64,000 bases of DNA from Pleurodeles waltl (Eukaryota > Chordata > Amphibia > Caudata > Salamandridae). Both the position numbers and the translations under genes were made by a program. The notes beneath the pieces were generated by a model that searched no databases, was not told where the DNA came from, and saw nothing but the letters and a program-made list of their open reading frames with translations. The stretch's first letter is position 1. Every line of letters starts with the position of its first letter. Positions 26,601 through 37,390 of this stretch are shown piece by piece. The stretch lies in the NCBI RefSeq assembly GCF_031143425.1, contig NC_090444.1, forward strand, positions 1,311,687,324 through 1,311,751,323. The letters are read 5' to 3'.

Positions 26601-27288
26601 ACGCACGCAACCTCAGCTTCATCCTCGACTCTGCTCTCACCATGTCCAAACAAGTCAACGCAGTCTCCTCCTCCTGCTACAACACCCTCCGCATGCTCCG
26701 TAGAATCTACAAGTGGATCCTGACGGAAACCAGAAAAACGGTGACCCAGGCCCTCGTCAGTAGCAGACTTGACTACGGCAACGCACTCTACACAGGCATC
26801 ACAGCAAAAGACATCCAACGTCTCCAACGCATCCAGAACGCCTCCGCCCGCTTGATCCTCGACGTACCCCGCCGATGCCACACCTGAAGGACCTCCACTG
26901 TCTCCCCGTGGACAAGAGGATCATCTTTAAACTCTTCACCCACGCGCACAAAGCACTCCACAACGTCGGACCCGCCTACCTGAACAACAGACTCGACTTC
27001 TACGTCCCCGCCCGCCAACTCCGCTCTGCCAACCTCTCCCTCGCCATCGTTCCCCGATTCCAACGCAAGACCTCCGGCTGCAGATCCTTCTCCTTCCTCG
27101 CCGCCAAGACCTGGAACTCCCTCCCAACCCCCCTGCACCAGACCCGGGACCTCCTCACCTTCAGGAGACTCCTGAAGACCTGGCTCTTCGACCAATAGCA
27201 GCTGCCCTCCCACCCCCCAGCGCCTTGAAACCCTAACGGGTACGTAGCGTGCTTTAGAAATGTACTGATTGATTGATTGATTGATTGT
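23640..27288 (+). mobile_element. Near full-length L2/CR1-like LINE
   Basis: The element begins with a GC- and pyrimidine-rich leader (about 23640-24128), followed by one long endonuclease-RT reading frame and a short 3' end. The 3' end (agcgccttgaaaccctaacggg, then TGATT repeats at 27266-27287) is shared with copies A and C. Its CpG-rich codon use and small number of lesions make it the youngest-looking of the four copies. The 5' leader is also matched by copy C, which supports its inclusion in the element. No target-site duplication could be identified with certainty, so the exact left boundary is approximate. Confidence 0.85.
24129..27198 (+). pseudogene. LINE ORF: AP endonuclease plus reverse transcriptase, nearly intact
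   Basis: The protein would nick target DNA and copy the element RNA by target-primed reverse transcription. The start ATG at 24129 is conserved in position with copy C. Residues 76-84 carry a C-x-x-C motif (FSCRTCNFTF). The endonuclease follows at about residues 99-309, with LLNTRS (N104), LTETW (E131), LLGDLNFH (D239, N241) and WTDHH (D301, H302). A TAG at 25056-25058 replaces a CAG codon seen in copy C, so one C-to-T change interrupts the frame. The same frame then continues through FRPISLLPF, LLDLSAAFDTV, GVPQGSSLSP and the YADD box at 26379-26390. A one-base loss in a C run near 26580 and a small deletion near 26875 shift the frame before the terminal TAG at 27196-27198. Confidence 0.85.
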
Positions 27289-27295
27289 ATAAATT

Positions 27296-27720
27296 AGGGT
27301 TTTGAGGTATAGAGTGGTAAGGACATTTTAATTTAAGGTTTTGGGTCAAGGTATAGGGTGGTAAGTTTATTTTTAGCATTGAGGGTTGGGAAGGAGTATA
27401 GGGTGGTATGGGTGTTTTAAGGGTTTAGTGGTGGGTAGTGGGTATAGGGTGGTAACGGTGTTTTTAGAGTTTAGGGGTGGGTAGGGGTATAGGGTGGTAA
27501 GGGTATTTTTAGGGTTTAGGGGTATTTGAGGTATAGGGTGGTAAGGGACTTTATGTTTTAGGGGTGTGTAGGGGTATAGAGTCTTGAGGGTGGTTTTAGG
27601 AGAGGGTAGGGGTAGAGGGAGGTAAGGGTGTTTTAGGGTATAGGAGTTGGTAGGCATATAGGTGGTATAGGTATTTTTGGGATTTAGGGGTGCTTAGGGG
27701 TGATTAGGGATTTTTATGGT
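27296..27720. repeat. G-rich tandem repeat with TTAGGG-like words
   Basis: About eight diverged units of roughly 45-55 bp contain the phrase tatagggtggtaagggt followed by tttagggtttaggggt. Runs of three or four G recur throughout on the plus strand, so it could form G-quadruplexes. The resemblance to telomere repeats is in word content only. A 94-codon minus-strand frame here is a product of the repeat, not a gene. Confidence 0.85.
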
Positions 27721-27986
27721 TTAAAAATATCTTTTGGTTACTCATATTGAATGTGAAACATCACATGTCTGACTTGCTATGTTTACACAACATGTATTTC
27801 ATATGACATGGAACAGGACAACCCAGGATGATATTACGCTGCATTTTATAAGTACTTTTAAGATGGTGATTGTTTGTTTTTACTGATAGTCCATTTCCTT
27901 CGTTGTTTTTTGCTCTTTCTAAACTGCAATGACTCATGTTGTAAGTCATGTGATCAAGGCCTTCTAATGTCTGTTATGGCCGAAAG

Positions 27987-27992
<6 letters not shown>

Positions 27993-28024
<32 letters not shown>
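27993..28024. repeat. AT dinucleotide microsatellite
   Basis: Sixteen uninterrupted TA units lie between the G-rich tandem repeat and the left end of Harbinger copy 1. Confidence 0.95.
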
Positions 28025-28029
<5 letters not shown>

Positions 28030-28397
28030 TATTATCTAGAGGCAGTCACCACTAGGTAGTTATAGTTAGGACATAGGTGGTCATTACAACCATGGCGGTC
28101 GGTGTTAAAGTATCGGTTAAGACCACCGGCGCCACAAAAATATGGAATCACGACCGTGGCGGAAACCGCCAACAAAGACAGCCACTTTAACACTCCGACC
28201 GCCACGGCGGTACAAACAAACAGCGCGGCGGTCACCGCCAACAGACATGCGGGAGACAATGTACCGCCCACAGTCTCACAACCTACCAATCCGCCACCTT
28301 TTCTGGGGCTGATTCACCGTGAGCAAAAACACAGTGGAAACAGGACTTCAAAGGGAAAACGCTCACATCTACACACCCCACGAGGAACCAGGACGCC

Positions 28398-28481
28398 ATG
28401 GAACCAGAGCTTCACATTTTCCCTGCCCTCATTTTCTTGCTCCTGAAACCAGGAGCATGAACGTTGGCTGAGAAGACCACG
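28398..28481 (+). pseudogene. Harbinger transposase exon 1, copy 1 (frameshifted)
   Basis: The block matches exon 1 of copy 2 (51790-51872): an ATG followed by EPEL-like codons, a hydrophobic stretch, and a donor GTGAGTACTGC directly after the exon. Copy 1 has one extra base (ctgaaacc instead of ctctacc), which shifts the frame and brings a TGA. The donor is preserved. Conservation of the exon-donor unit between two diverged copies is the main reason to believe this exon is real. Confidence 0.65.
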
Positions 28482-28936
28482 GTGAGTACTGCACCTACGA
28501 CACAGGGGAGGGGGAGGAAAAAAACAGGGACACACACATGCAACACGCAACAACCCCACCCTCACCCACGACAACACATACACTAATACAGCATGATACA
28601 TTGCAGTTACACCCCCCAAACCCCCCGGAAGAATGCAAAGACAAAAGGAAATGAGTGTAACCCTTGTAATCTATTAAAATCCAGTACGCAAAAATATATA
28701 TACACTATAAACAAATATATACAGCAATAATAGTAGTCCAGGTATTGCTCCATTGAAGTCCGTGGAACACTGGGCCCACACTGCATGGGCGAGGCCCACA
28801 CTGAATACCCGAACATGACGGAGAGAACACTGTAGGGGCATCAGATAGAAATAAAACAGGCACCTCAGGGGGAAGAAAAAGGGGGGGCACCTCAGCCGGT
28901 TGAGTGCACGACGCCAAATCCACGAGGGGGCCACAT

Positions 28937-29270
28937 GCCCACTGTTCAATCCTGGGGAGTGCAAAGCCACAGTCTCACAAGTCTCTACACTGGGTGGTTT
29001 TCCCACTGTTCAATCCTGGGGAGTGCAAAGCCACAGTCTCTCAAGTGGATAACAGTCTCCACTGGTTTTGGAGTGGGCTTTGTGCCCAGAGTGCTTCATC
29101 CTGCCAAGGACAGAGGTAGTGGATGCCTTTCTCCACTGGTTCTGGAGGGGGCTTTGTGCCCAGAGTGCTTCATCCTGCCAAGGACAGAGGTAGTGGATGT
29201 AAATCTCCGCTGGTTCTGGAGGGGGCTTTGTGCCCAGAGTGCTTCATTGTGCTCGTGGCGGACTCAGTAG
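28937..29270. repeat. Two adjacent short tandem repeats in Harbinger copy 1
   Basis: First come two units of about 64-70 bp containing ttcaatcctggggagtgcaa. These are followed by three units of 74 bp containing ctttgtgcccagagtgcttc. The first repeat is also present in copy 2 at 52350-52525. The region lies downstream of the nested Myb-like gene on the minus strand and inside transposase intron 1, so it is probably untranslated. Confidence 0.75.
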
Positions 29271-29272
29271 CG

Positions 29273-32200
29273 TCAGTGCCCTTGGCGCTCATGTGCCAGC
29301 AGTGCTTGTGGCGGCGGAGTCCTGTTCAGCGGTGCTTGAGGCGGCGGTCTCCTGTTCAGCGGTGCTTGTTGCGGCGGAGTCCTTGGCAGCGACTCAGCTG
29401 CTGGCGGTCCTGTCAGGTCCAGCGGGCTGGTGCTGGCGGTCCTGTCTGACCCAGCGGGGCTGGTGCTGGCGGTCCTGTCTGGTCCAGCAGGGCTGATGGC
29501 GGTGGCCTCCTGGGCAGCGGGGCTGATGGCGGTGGCCTCCTGGGCAGCGGGGATGGTGGCGGTGGCCTCCCAGGCAGCGGGGCTGATGGTGGTCTTCTCC
29601 GCCGTGCTGCTCTTCCCAGACTTGCTGGGTTTCTTGTGCCCCTTCCCCACCTTGGAAGGTGTCGCAGCTGACTCCACACTCCCACCTGTACCCCTAGGAG
29701 CGGCTTTGGTAGTTGGAGTCTCCCCCCTCTCCTGCCGGGCACTGGCAAACTTTTGATGCTTGACAGGTGGGGGACTGTCCGTGCTGTGGCTCCTTGCCAC
29801 ACTGGATGCCCTGCTGCCTGGTGCACTCCAGAATCCGGTGACTACTTGCACCACTGGTCCCGGAAATGTGGCTGAGGTGCTAGGTTGGGACCTGGAGAGT
29901 CGGGCCCTAAGAGACTAACTGGGTGGGGGAGGTGAGGGAAAGAGGTCAAGGGTGGACAGGAAAAGTTTATTGGGAACACTGGGACGGGTAGCTGGAGGGG
30001 GTTTGGGAGTGGAGGAAGAGGTTGTGGTTGTAGGAGGTGTACGTTTGGTGACTTTGGGTGAAGGTACATGCGCTGGAGGCTGTTGTGAGGTGGATGGCTG
30101 TTGGGTGGGTGTGTGCCTGCGTTTGTGTACCTTGGGAGGTGGCGGCACAGACACACTGGGAGAGGACACAGGGGATGTGTGAATGGTAGTGGGGGTGGTG
30201 ACTGCACGTGAGCGGGGTGTGGTGGTGGGTGTGCTGGTGATGGAAGTAGTCGCTGTAGATGTAGTGCATGCAGGTGTGAGTGGAGACGAGACTGGGAGGG
30301 AGGAGGGAGACGAGGAGGAGGGGGACACAGTGGAGGCAGTGGATGTTGGTGTGTCTGCATGTGTGTGATGCTTGTGTGAGTGCCTGTGGGATGTGTGGTG
30401 CTTATGTTTGCCTGAACTTCCTTTGTGTGTTGAGGTGTGTGCATGCTGGTCTGATAGTGTGCTTGGGATAGGCTGAAGTACAGGGGATTGGGTATAGGTG
30501 GACGAAGTTGGAGGGGGGAGGCTAGAGACAAGGACAATGGCTTCCATCAGTGCTGAGGCCGGAGTCTGAAATGCTTGCTGAAGGGCTGCCTGACCAGAAG
30601 GAATGCATTGGTTTTTGCAACTGCCTCTCTACACCATAGATGGCATTCAAAATGGTAGACTGCCCAACAGTGAGGGACCTGAGGAGGCCAATGACCTCCT
30701 CACTGAGGGCAGCAGCGGTGACTGGGGTAGGGCCTGAGGTGCCTGGAGCGAAGGTGATGCCTGGGTGAGCGGGCACGAGGCAAAGGCTGAGGGGCTGCTG
30801 GGAGGGCGGTGCTGGTAGGTGGGGTGCCGGCTGTACCTGTAGATGTGGGGGGCACAGATGTGGCCGCCACCACAAGGGAGCTCCCATCAGAGGACGAGTC
30901 TGTATCACTGGTGTCAGCTCCTGTCCCCGCTGTGGAGCTCCCCTCGCCCTCCGTCCCACTGGTGAATTCAGACTCCGTAGTGTCGCCCTCCAGGGCCAGG
31001 TGGGATGCAGCTCCCTCTTGCTCCGGTGCCACTGCTCCTCCGCCTGATGATGCTAATGCACACGAGAACAGGGAGACCACAAAAAGTGGGGGGAAGACAG
31101 AAGAAAGACATGTTGAGTGCATGCATTAACGCTACAGTTGGCGGACACGACAGACACAGAAGTCCCCTGCACTACGCCGCGCACTTGAGGTCCACTATTC
31201 AATCCCTGGGACATGGCCTACAAGGCTATGGCTGACATCTGCACACATGGATGTCACAGGAGCCTGACTAGGTGTAACAAGAGAAGAGTGGCTAGGGCAC
31301 ACCCGTATCATAGATCCAGATAATGTTCAAGAATTAAGTAGATGTCCGGTCAGGAAAGATGATGTATAGGAATTTATTATGGATGCAAGTAGGTAGTCAG
31401 AGTTTCAATCACAAAGACTACGTTGTACAGTATGTCCATGTATCCAGAACAGCCAGTTGAAAATTAATTGTCAGAGTTACAATCAGATGACCACATATAA
31501 CAAAAAGTCCATACAGCAAAACAGCCAACACGTGTTTCGTCTTCTAGACTTTGTCACAGCTTTGGAAGTGTGCAACGTATATATAATTACGGTTGAAGCA
31601 TTGAACGAGCTGATGGAAGTCATGGATTTCTAGGTAAAGTCAAACCCTGACCGGACATCTACTTAATTCCTGAACATTATCTGGATCTACGATACGGGTG
31701 TGCCCTGGCCACTCTTCTCTTGTTATATAGGCAACCATCCGCTCCTCAGTGTGTGGCCCTCTGACACCTGTGGTGGCAGGTGTTTTGGCTAGCTTGGCAC
31801 CCAATACTATGTTGCTCACATAAATGACTATTTTCTGATCATATATCAGCTATACCTGTTGTTGATGTGCGAGCAACTGTTGGCATTCTCCACCGCCTTC
31901 GTTTGACTCGCCTGACTAGGTGTAGTTGGCACTGTACACAGGTGGGGAGGGGTGCCACAGGGTCTGCCAGAAAAAGGGGACCTAACTAGCACACTCACCC
32001 TGGCCAAGTGAAACCCACAGCCCACCTCCCCCAGCCAGTCACCTCCAGTGCGCTCTGAATCAGATGAATGAGAGTGTACTCACCCCCTTGTGGCTGCTGT
32101 GATGCCCTCAAGCGCCCATCCAACTCTGGGTATTCCACCGCCAGGATCCTGAACATCAGGGGGGTCATGGTGCGACGGGCACCCCTCCCACATTGGGAGG

Positions 32201-32667
32201 CCATCCCCGGCTGGGCCTCCGCCGTCTTCTTGCTCCAGCGGCAAATGTCCTCCCATCTCTTACGGCAGTAGGTGCTCCGTCTGTGATAGACCCCCATGGC
32301 CCGGACATCCTTGGCGATGGCACGCCAGATGTCCTTCTTCTGGTGGGTGCTGACCTACATGAATTGTACAGGGGAAAAAGAGAAGTTATTACGAACTGCA
32401 CCGTCACAGTCATTGGCCCCCATCCCTACCCTTGCCATGTGGCACATGCACTCACTGTCGTTTCATGCACGCCTCATTCTCCCCCCCCCCCATCTTTCAT
32501 CCACCCCACTCCACACAGGCATAGCCCATACAGCATGCTCCCAGTGTACTTACCTGTTTGTCTGGAGGACCGTAGAGTAACGTGTACTGGGGGAGGACCC
32601 CATCCACAAGTTTCTTCAACTCCTCTGTGGTGAAGGCAGGGGCCCTTTCCCCAGACGCACGAGCCAT
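29273..32667 (-). pseudogene. Myb/SANT-like gene 1 of Harbinger copy 1 (broken)
   Basis: Exon 1 (32667-32554, 38 codons from the ATG) and exon 2 (32354-32084) are open and encode a Myb/SANT-like DNA-binding domain with EELKKLVDGVLPQY, DIWRAIAKDV and YCRKRWEDI. Exon 3 starts at 31052 after TGCATTAG and keeps the phase, but shifts frame before 30700. The rest of the low-complexity Ser/Thr/Pro tail is spread over several frames (30959-30522, 30547-29915, 29854-29273). Donors GTAAGT and GTGAGT and the exon phases are identical to copy 2. The last part (29600-29273) has a few 30-bp repeats coding for SPAAQEATAI-like units. The later insertion at 31277-31909 lies in intron 2 and does not hit an exon. 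Confidence 0.8.
31277..31909. mobile_element. Insertion with 78-bp inverted arms inside Harbinger copy 1
   Basis: The 633-bp segment is flanked by a perfect 15-base direct repeat, gcctgactaggtgta, at 31262-31276 and 31910-31924. Copy 2 lacks the segment at the matching place in intron 2 of the nested Myb gene. It contains two inverted 78-bp arms (31277-31354 and 31646-31723) that differ at three positions, all transitions, followed by a 186-bp tail. A 15-base duplication suits a retroposon, while long inverted arms suit a foldback DNA element, so the class is unresolved. No protein frame is seen. Confidence 0.75.
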
Positions 32668-33114
32668 TGTCTCTTCCAGACTGAGGTCACAGCAGCATTT
32701 GCAGTGTAGGTCCTCTCCTGTCGAAGATCAGGTATCGAGTGATTGAACAGATAGAAAATGGCGGTCACGTCCGCGGCGGTGCATACCGTCACCTCCAGCG
32801 TACATCGTCATTGGCTCCTGGGACTCATGGGGTCCAATGTTAACTAATGGAGAATAGCATCGCGGTCTTCGACCGCATATCGCAACGGTGTACAGCGCCA
32901 GCGCAGTTACCTCACATCCCATTGTCCCACTTTACAGGTCAGGCAGCCGCCATTTCAGGGGCCACATGGCTTAATTTCTGACTGCGTCACACATACCTAG
33001 GCCTTGCCTAAACACTCATACATGCAAATTTCGGATTATGAATCGTGTTATGTGTAAGCTGTGTGTACGTACCTCTGAGTTGGTTGACTCTGTGCTCGCT
33101 GTTGTCCTTCATAG

Positions 33115-34247
33115 GCACTGTCCGCTGGGACATGTGAGGAGATGGCGGCATCCTCCGGTGTACAGACCGCTGGTGGACCTGTTGACAATGGAGGAAAGAC
33201 ATGTGATCATCACCTACAGGCTTGATCGTGCCACAATCCTGGAACTGTGTGCTAAGTTGCAGCCAGACCTGATGTCAGCTATCCGCCATCCCACAGGAAT
33301 CCCCCCTGTAGTGCAGGTGCTGTCAGTACTCCATTTCCTTGCAAGTGGGTCATTTCAAACAACAGTGGCCATAGCATCAGGGATGTCCCAGCCTATGTTT
33401 TCCAACGTGTTGTCCAGAGTGTTGTCTGCCCTGCTGAAACACATGTGGAGCTACATCGTTTTCCCTCGGGTGGAGGATTTGCCAACAGTGAAAGGTGATT
33501 TCTATATCCTGGGACATATCCCCAACATCATAGGTGCCATTGATGGGACACATGTGGCTTTGGTACCCCCCGCAGGAGTGAACAGGTGTACAGAAACCGG
33601 AAGAGTTATCATTCGATGAATGTGCAAATGGTGTGTTTGGCAGACCAGTACATCTCCCATGTGAATGCCAAATTCCCTGGCTCAGTGCATGATGCTTACA
33701 TTCTGTGGAATAGCAGCATCCCTTATGTGATGGGTCAACTCAAGAGGCACTGTGTGTGGCTATTAGGTGAGCACCTGGAAGCAAGTCAGTGGGAATGGTT
33801 GTCTGGGTCTGGAGATATCCCTCCAGGTTAGTGCGTGACTAACAGTTGTCCCTCGCCATTTGCAGGTGACTCTGGTTACCCCAACCTGTCATGGCTACTG
33901 ACCCCAGTCAGGAATCCCAGGACCAGGGCAGAAGAACTTTACAAAGAGGCCCATGGGCGAACTTGGAGGTTTATAGAGTGGACCTTCGGCCTCCTGAAGG
34001 CCAGGTTCAGGTGCATCAATATGACAGGTGGTTCCTATTCTACTCATCAAAGAAGGTGTGCCAGATCATCGTGGCCTGCTGTATGCTTCACAACTTGGCT
34101 TTGCGACAACAGGTGCCTTTTCTGCAGGAGGATGGTCCAGATGGAGGTGTTGTGGCAGCTGTGGAGCCTGTGGACAATGAAGACAAGGAAGCAGAAGAAG
34201 AGGACATCGACAACAGGAACTCGGTGAGCCTGCAATACTTCCAGTGA
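33115..34247 (+). pseudogene. Harbinger transposase, main exons, copy 1 (broken)
   Basis: This is the counterpart of the intact-looking exon at 57977. It starts after the acceptor ttgtccttcatag. Recognisable parts in order are PPVYRPLVDL, the helix-turn-helix-like region, AIDGTHVAL with the first catalytic Asp, FPGSVHDAY, GDSGYPNLSWLL with the second catalytic Asp, and FIEWTFGLLKARF with the catalytic Glu. One-base deletions near 33575 and 34030 shift the frame. A 99-bp intron (33767-33865) interrupts the codon before GDSGYP's Asp and is absent from copy 2. Unlike copy 2, copy 1 reads through LALRQQ into an acidic tail ending at 34247. The tail is rich in Glu and Asp and ends in YFQ. Confidence 0.85.
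33767..33865 (+). other. 99-bp spliceosomal intron unique to Harbinger copy 1 transposase
   Basis: The segment begins GTGAGC and ends tttgcag. It has a perfect branch-like TGACTAAC with the branch A 23 bases before the end (33842) and a pyrimidine-rich tract between. Copy 2 runs straight through the same place (ctaatag|gtgactctgg), so removing the segment restores the homologous sequence exactly. An in-frame stop lies inside it, so it must be spliced out for function. Both boundaries carry AGGTGA, a six-base direct repeat across the two splice sites. Confidence 0.85.
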
Positions 34248-34726
34248 GACACAGGTAAAAATACAAACCTGCCTACTACATTTACTTTAACACTACTTCC
34301 TCTCTACTGTCTGTCGTTTTCACCCAGTGTATGGTCACTGAGTTGTCACTTTTCCTTACGATTTCACAGATGTGTGTCCCACTGTGTGACATCTGATTTG
34401 TTTCCTCATGGACTAGAGCTGTGTGACATAGGTATGTTGACATTACAATTGAAAGAGCATTTTGTCACTGTAATTGCTAATACACTATTTTGAAATCACA
34501 GACAGACTTCAGATTGTTTTGAGCTTTAAGGGTGTTTATTTAAGTGCTCAATATTGGAGGGTGCTGTAAAATGGTGAGGGGTGATGGTGGAGGAATGTCC
34601 ATGGCAGAGTCTAGTCTAGTAGTCTCACAGGTGCATTGCCCAAAGGGGCATAGGAAGTGGAGCTGGGGCAGTTTGAGGATGGACAGGGTGATAAGGTGGG
34701 ACAAAAGGATGACATTCAGGGCGGTA

Positions 34727-36253
34727 TCATTTCTTGGCGGGGGTCTTGGCATCGTTCTCTGTCTTTGTCCTGGATCTCAGGGACCGTTTGCGGGGTGGTT
34801 CTCCCTCTGCAGGGGGTGGGGTGCTGGTGTTGTGGTCCTGTGGCGGTGCCTCCTATCCACTAGCGCCGGTGGAGGTGGTGGGCAGTTCATCGTCCAGGCT
34901 AGTTTCAGGGGCCCATTGTTGTGCCACAGTGTCCCTCCTGGTGTTGAGGACTTCCTTCACCTATGATGGTGCCCAGGGTGGAATTGATGGATCTGAGTTC
35001 CTCCCTGAAGCCCAAATATTGTTCCTCCTGCAGCCGCTGGGTCTCCTGAAATTTGGCCAGTACCATTGCCATCGTCTTCTGGGAATGGTGGTAGGCTCCC
35101 ATGATGTTGGAGAGGGCCTCGTGGAGAGTGAGTTCCCTTGGCCTGTTCTCCCGCTGTCGCACAGCAGCCCTCCCAGTTCCCCTGTGTTCCTGGGCCTCTG
35201 TCCCCTGGACTGTGTGCCCACTGCCACTGCCACTGCCCCCAGGTCCCTGTTATTGTTGGGGTGGTGGGTTAGCCTGGGTTCCCTCTAGTGGTGGACACTC
35301 CTGATTGATGTGTCCTGGGGACAGAGGTATGGGCCCGCTGGGTGGGTGCTGTGCTGGTGTTTCCAGAGGGGGGAAGCTCTGTGGTGGCCTGTGCCAGTGT
35401 GAGGGGAACCAAATGTCCTGAGGTCCCAGATGGGCCCGGCTGGTCATCTAGATCCAGTTGGACAGAGCTGCTGTCATCACTGTGGGCCTATTCTGTTGGT
35501 GATGTGGACATGTGTGGACCCTCCTGTCCGGTGACGTTGGATAGGGGTCCTGCAGGGGTATAAAAGGATGTTTATTGCATCTGTGTGTGCCATGGTGTGC
35601 AATGGGTGGGTGACCGTGTACCCCAGTGCTTGCATTCCTGTATGGGACCTTGTGTGATGGTGTTTTAGGGGGGTGTATGGGTATGTGCAGTGGCCATGCT
35701 TTGGTGATGGGTGGCCATGCTTTGTTGTTGCGTGCAGGGCTTGGTGTTGGGATGTGTGGTTTGTGATATTGGGACATTTGTGAGGAGTTGGAGTGATGGG
35801 GGTGAGGGCGAGGGTGGGGGTATGTGATAGCATGCAGGTAAGGTGGGGGATGTAATAGTTAAGGTTTGACTTACCAGAGTCTATTCCTCCATCTACTCCT
35901 GCGAGGCCCTCAGGATGCAGAATCGCCAAGACTTGCTCCTCCCATCTTGTTAGTTGTGGGGGAGGAGATGGGGGTCCACCGCCAGTCCGCTGAACCGCAA
36001 GGTGGTGTCTTGATACCACGGAACACACCTTCCCCCGTAGGTCGTTCCACCTCTTCCTGATGTCATCCCTATTTCTTGGGTTCTGTCCCACTGCGTTGAC
36101 CCTGTACACTATTCTTCACCATAGCTCCATCTTCCTAGCTATGGAGGTGTGTTGCACCTGTGCTCCGAATAGCTGTGGCTCTACCTGGACGATTTCCTCC
36201 ACCATGACCCTGAGCTCCTCCTCAGAGAACCTGGGGTGTCTTTGCCGTGCCAT
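34727..36253 (-). pseudogene. Myb/SANT-like gene 2 of Harbinger copy 1 (broken)
   Basis: Exon 1 runs from the ATG at 36253 to 35875 and has the same length (379 bp), phase and GTAAGT donor as its counterpart in copy 2. It encodes MARQRHPRFSEEELRVMVEE and continues through a Myb/SANT-like domain, but TGA at 36118-36116 replaces a Ser codon after KMELW. Exon 2 starts at 35549 after CTGCAG and meets TAG after about 20 codons (TSPTE, stop). The coiled-coil-like segment (HEALSNIMGAYHHSQ and following) is still readable near 35100-35000, and the basic end PPRKRSLRSR near 34760. The gene is dead by at least two nonsense changes. Confidence 0.8.
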
Positions 36254-36854
36254 GGGGTGGTGTGGGTAATGTGTGGGGTGGTGTGTGTTGTGATAAGTGG
36301 GGTGATATTTAGTGGTGTGTTGTGTGAGGTGCGTGGATGTTATGTGGGTGATGGTATTGTGTGCCTGGGGATGCTTGGTAGTAGTTTGTAGTGTCTCTCT
36401 CTGGCCTTCTTCCGGTATTTTGGTCGTAGGGGTTTGTGGGTGATGTGGGTGTGTGTTTTATATTGTATTGGGTGTGTGGGAGTGGTGTGTGTATGTGTAT
36501 CAGGTGTGTGTATTTCGATTTGTCCAATGTGGCTGTGTTTTGTAAGAGTGTGTGTATTTTGAGCGCAGCGGTGTGTACCGCCAATGGAATATCGCAGTTG
36601 AAAGACCGCCGCGTGGATTCGTGGGTCTTGATAGTGTGGGCGTATTTCTGTTGGTGTGACGGTGGAGGTTTTGTTTTCGCCAGTTTATCACTAACCTTTG
36701 GTGTGGTGGACTTGTGTGGGTGTCTCAATTTTGGCAGATTCCGAGAAATGGGTCATAATGACCGTGGCGGAATTCTTCTGCCGCGGCGGTGTGTTGGCGG
36801 TCCTCTCCACGGCGGTAAGCGGATTTTGCCACCAATGTTGTAATGAGGGCCATA

Positions 36855-37390
36855 GTTTCTATTGAAAAAGATGTTTTTTGCTTGCCTATATTTTTGGCGC
36901 CGCTTGACAAATCTTGATTAAATTTTCCCCAAAAATTCAACAGTCATGTGAGCGGCTGTATGGAAACTTTGAGGGTGATCTGTCAAGCAGGGGCTGAGAT
37001 AAGGGGGGGAGTGAATCAAGAGCGTTTTCTGTGTCAATTCCCATAGAAGACGTTGAACAGTTATAGCACAGAAACCAATGGACGGAATTACACCAAATTT
37101 GGCAGAAAGGTAGCTCTTTGTCCAGAAAGAGCCATTTTGTTATTTGGTGTAAATCCATTCAGTAGTGTTTGAGAAGTTTAAGGAAATCCAAATTTGTATA
37201 TCTAGGAACACAAATGATTCGCAACCCCTCTCGATCTCGTGCTGAGATCTGATTGGCTGCCAACACTTCAACAAGGATGTATTGGCAGCCATCTTGAAAT
37301 GTGGCTGCAGCTGAGCCACAGAAAAAAAGAATAAAAAATATAAAAGGAACCAGGGTATGAACACCCTGACCCCTTAGCTCTGGTGCTGGG
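36855..37390. other. No gene recognised
   Basis: AT-rich sequence between Harbinger copy 1 and a GC-rich repeat block. No gene or RNA feature is seen. Confidence 0.4.

Larger units (their letters stand above)
28076..36851 (+). mobile_element. PIF/Harbinger DNA transposon, copy 1 (8.8 kb, dead)
   Basis: The left end reads ggtggtcattacaacc and the right end, reversed, reads ggccctcattacaac. Both ends are flanked by ATA (28073-28075 and 36852-36854), a three-base target duplication. The subterminal regions are rich in gcggt/accgc words. Inside are broken versions of the three genes that are much better preserved in copy 2 (51454-61612): a transposase on the plus strand and two Myb/SANT-like genes on the minus strand, in the same order and with the same splice sites. 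All three are inactivated by stops or frameshifts. A 633-bp later insertion sits at 31277-31909. The family assignment rests on the transposase catalytic domain. Confidence 0.9.

Noticed and set aside
27373..27657. 94-codon minus-strand frame rich in Pro/Leu/Tyr
   Set aside because: It is generated by the G-rich tandem repeat.
28674..29006. 110-codon minus-strand frame shared in part with a 121-codon frame in copy 2 (52120-52485)
   Set aside because: The shared part is the 64-bp tandem repeat region. The frames diverge outside it and show no domain, so untranslated sequence is more likely.
29952..30537. Plus- and minus-strand frames of about 76-231 codons rich in Thr/Ser/Pro or Val/Gly
   Set aside because: They are frames of the degenerate low-complexity tail of Myb-like gene 1 in Harbinger copy 1, not separate genes.
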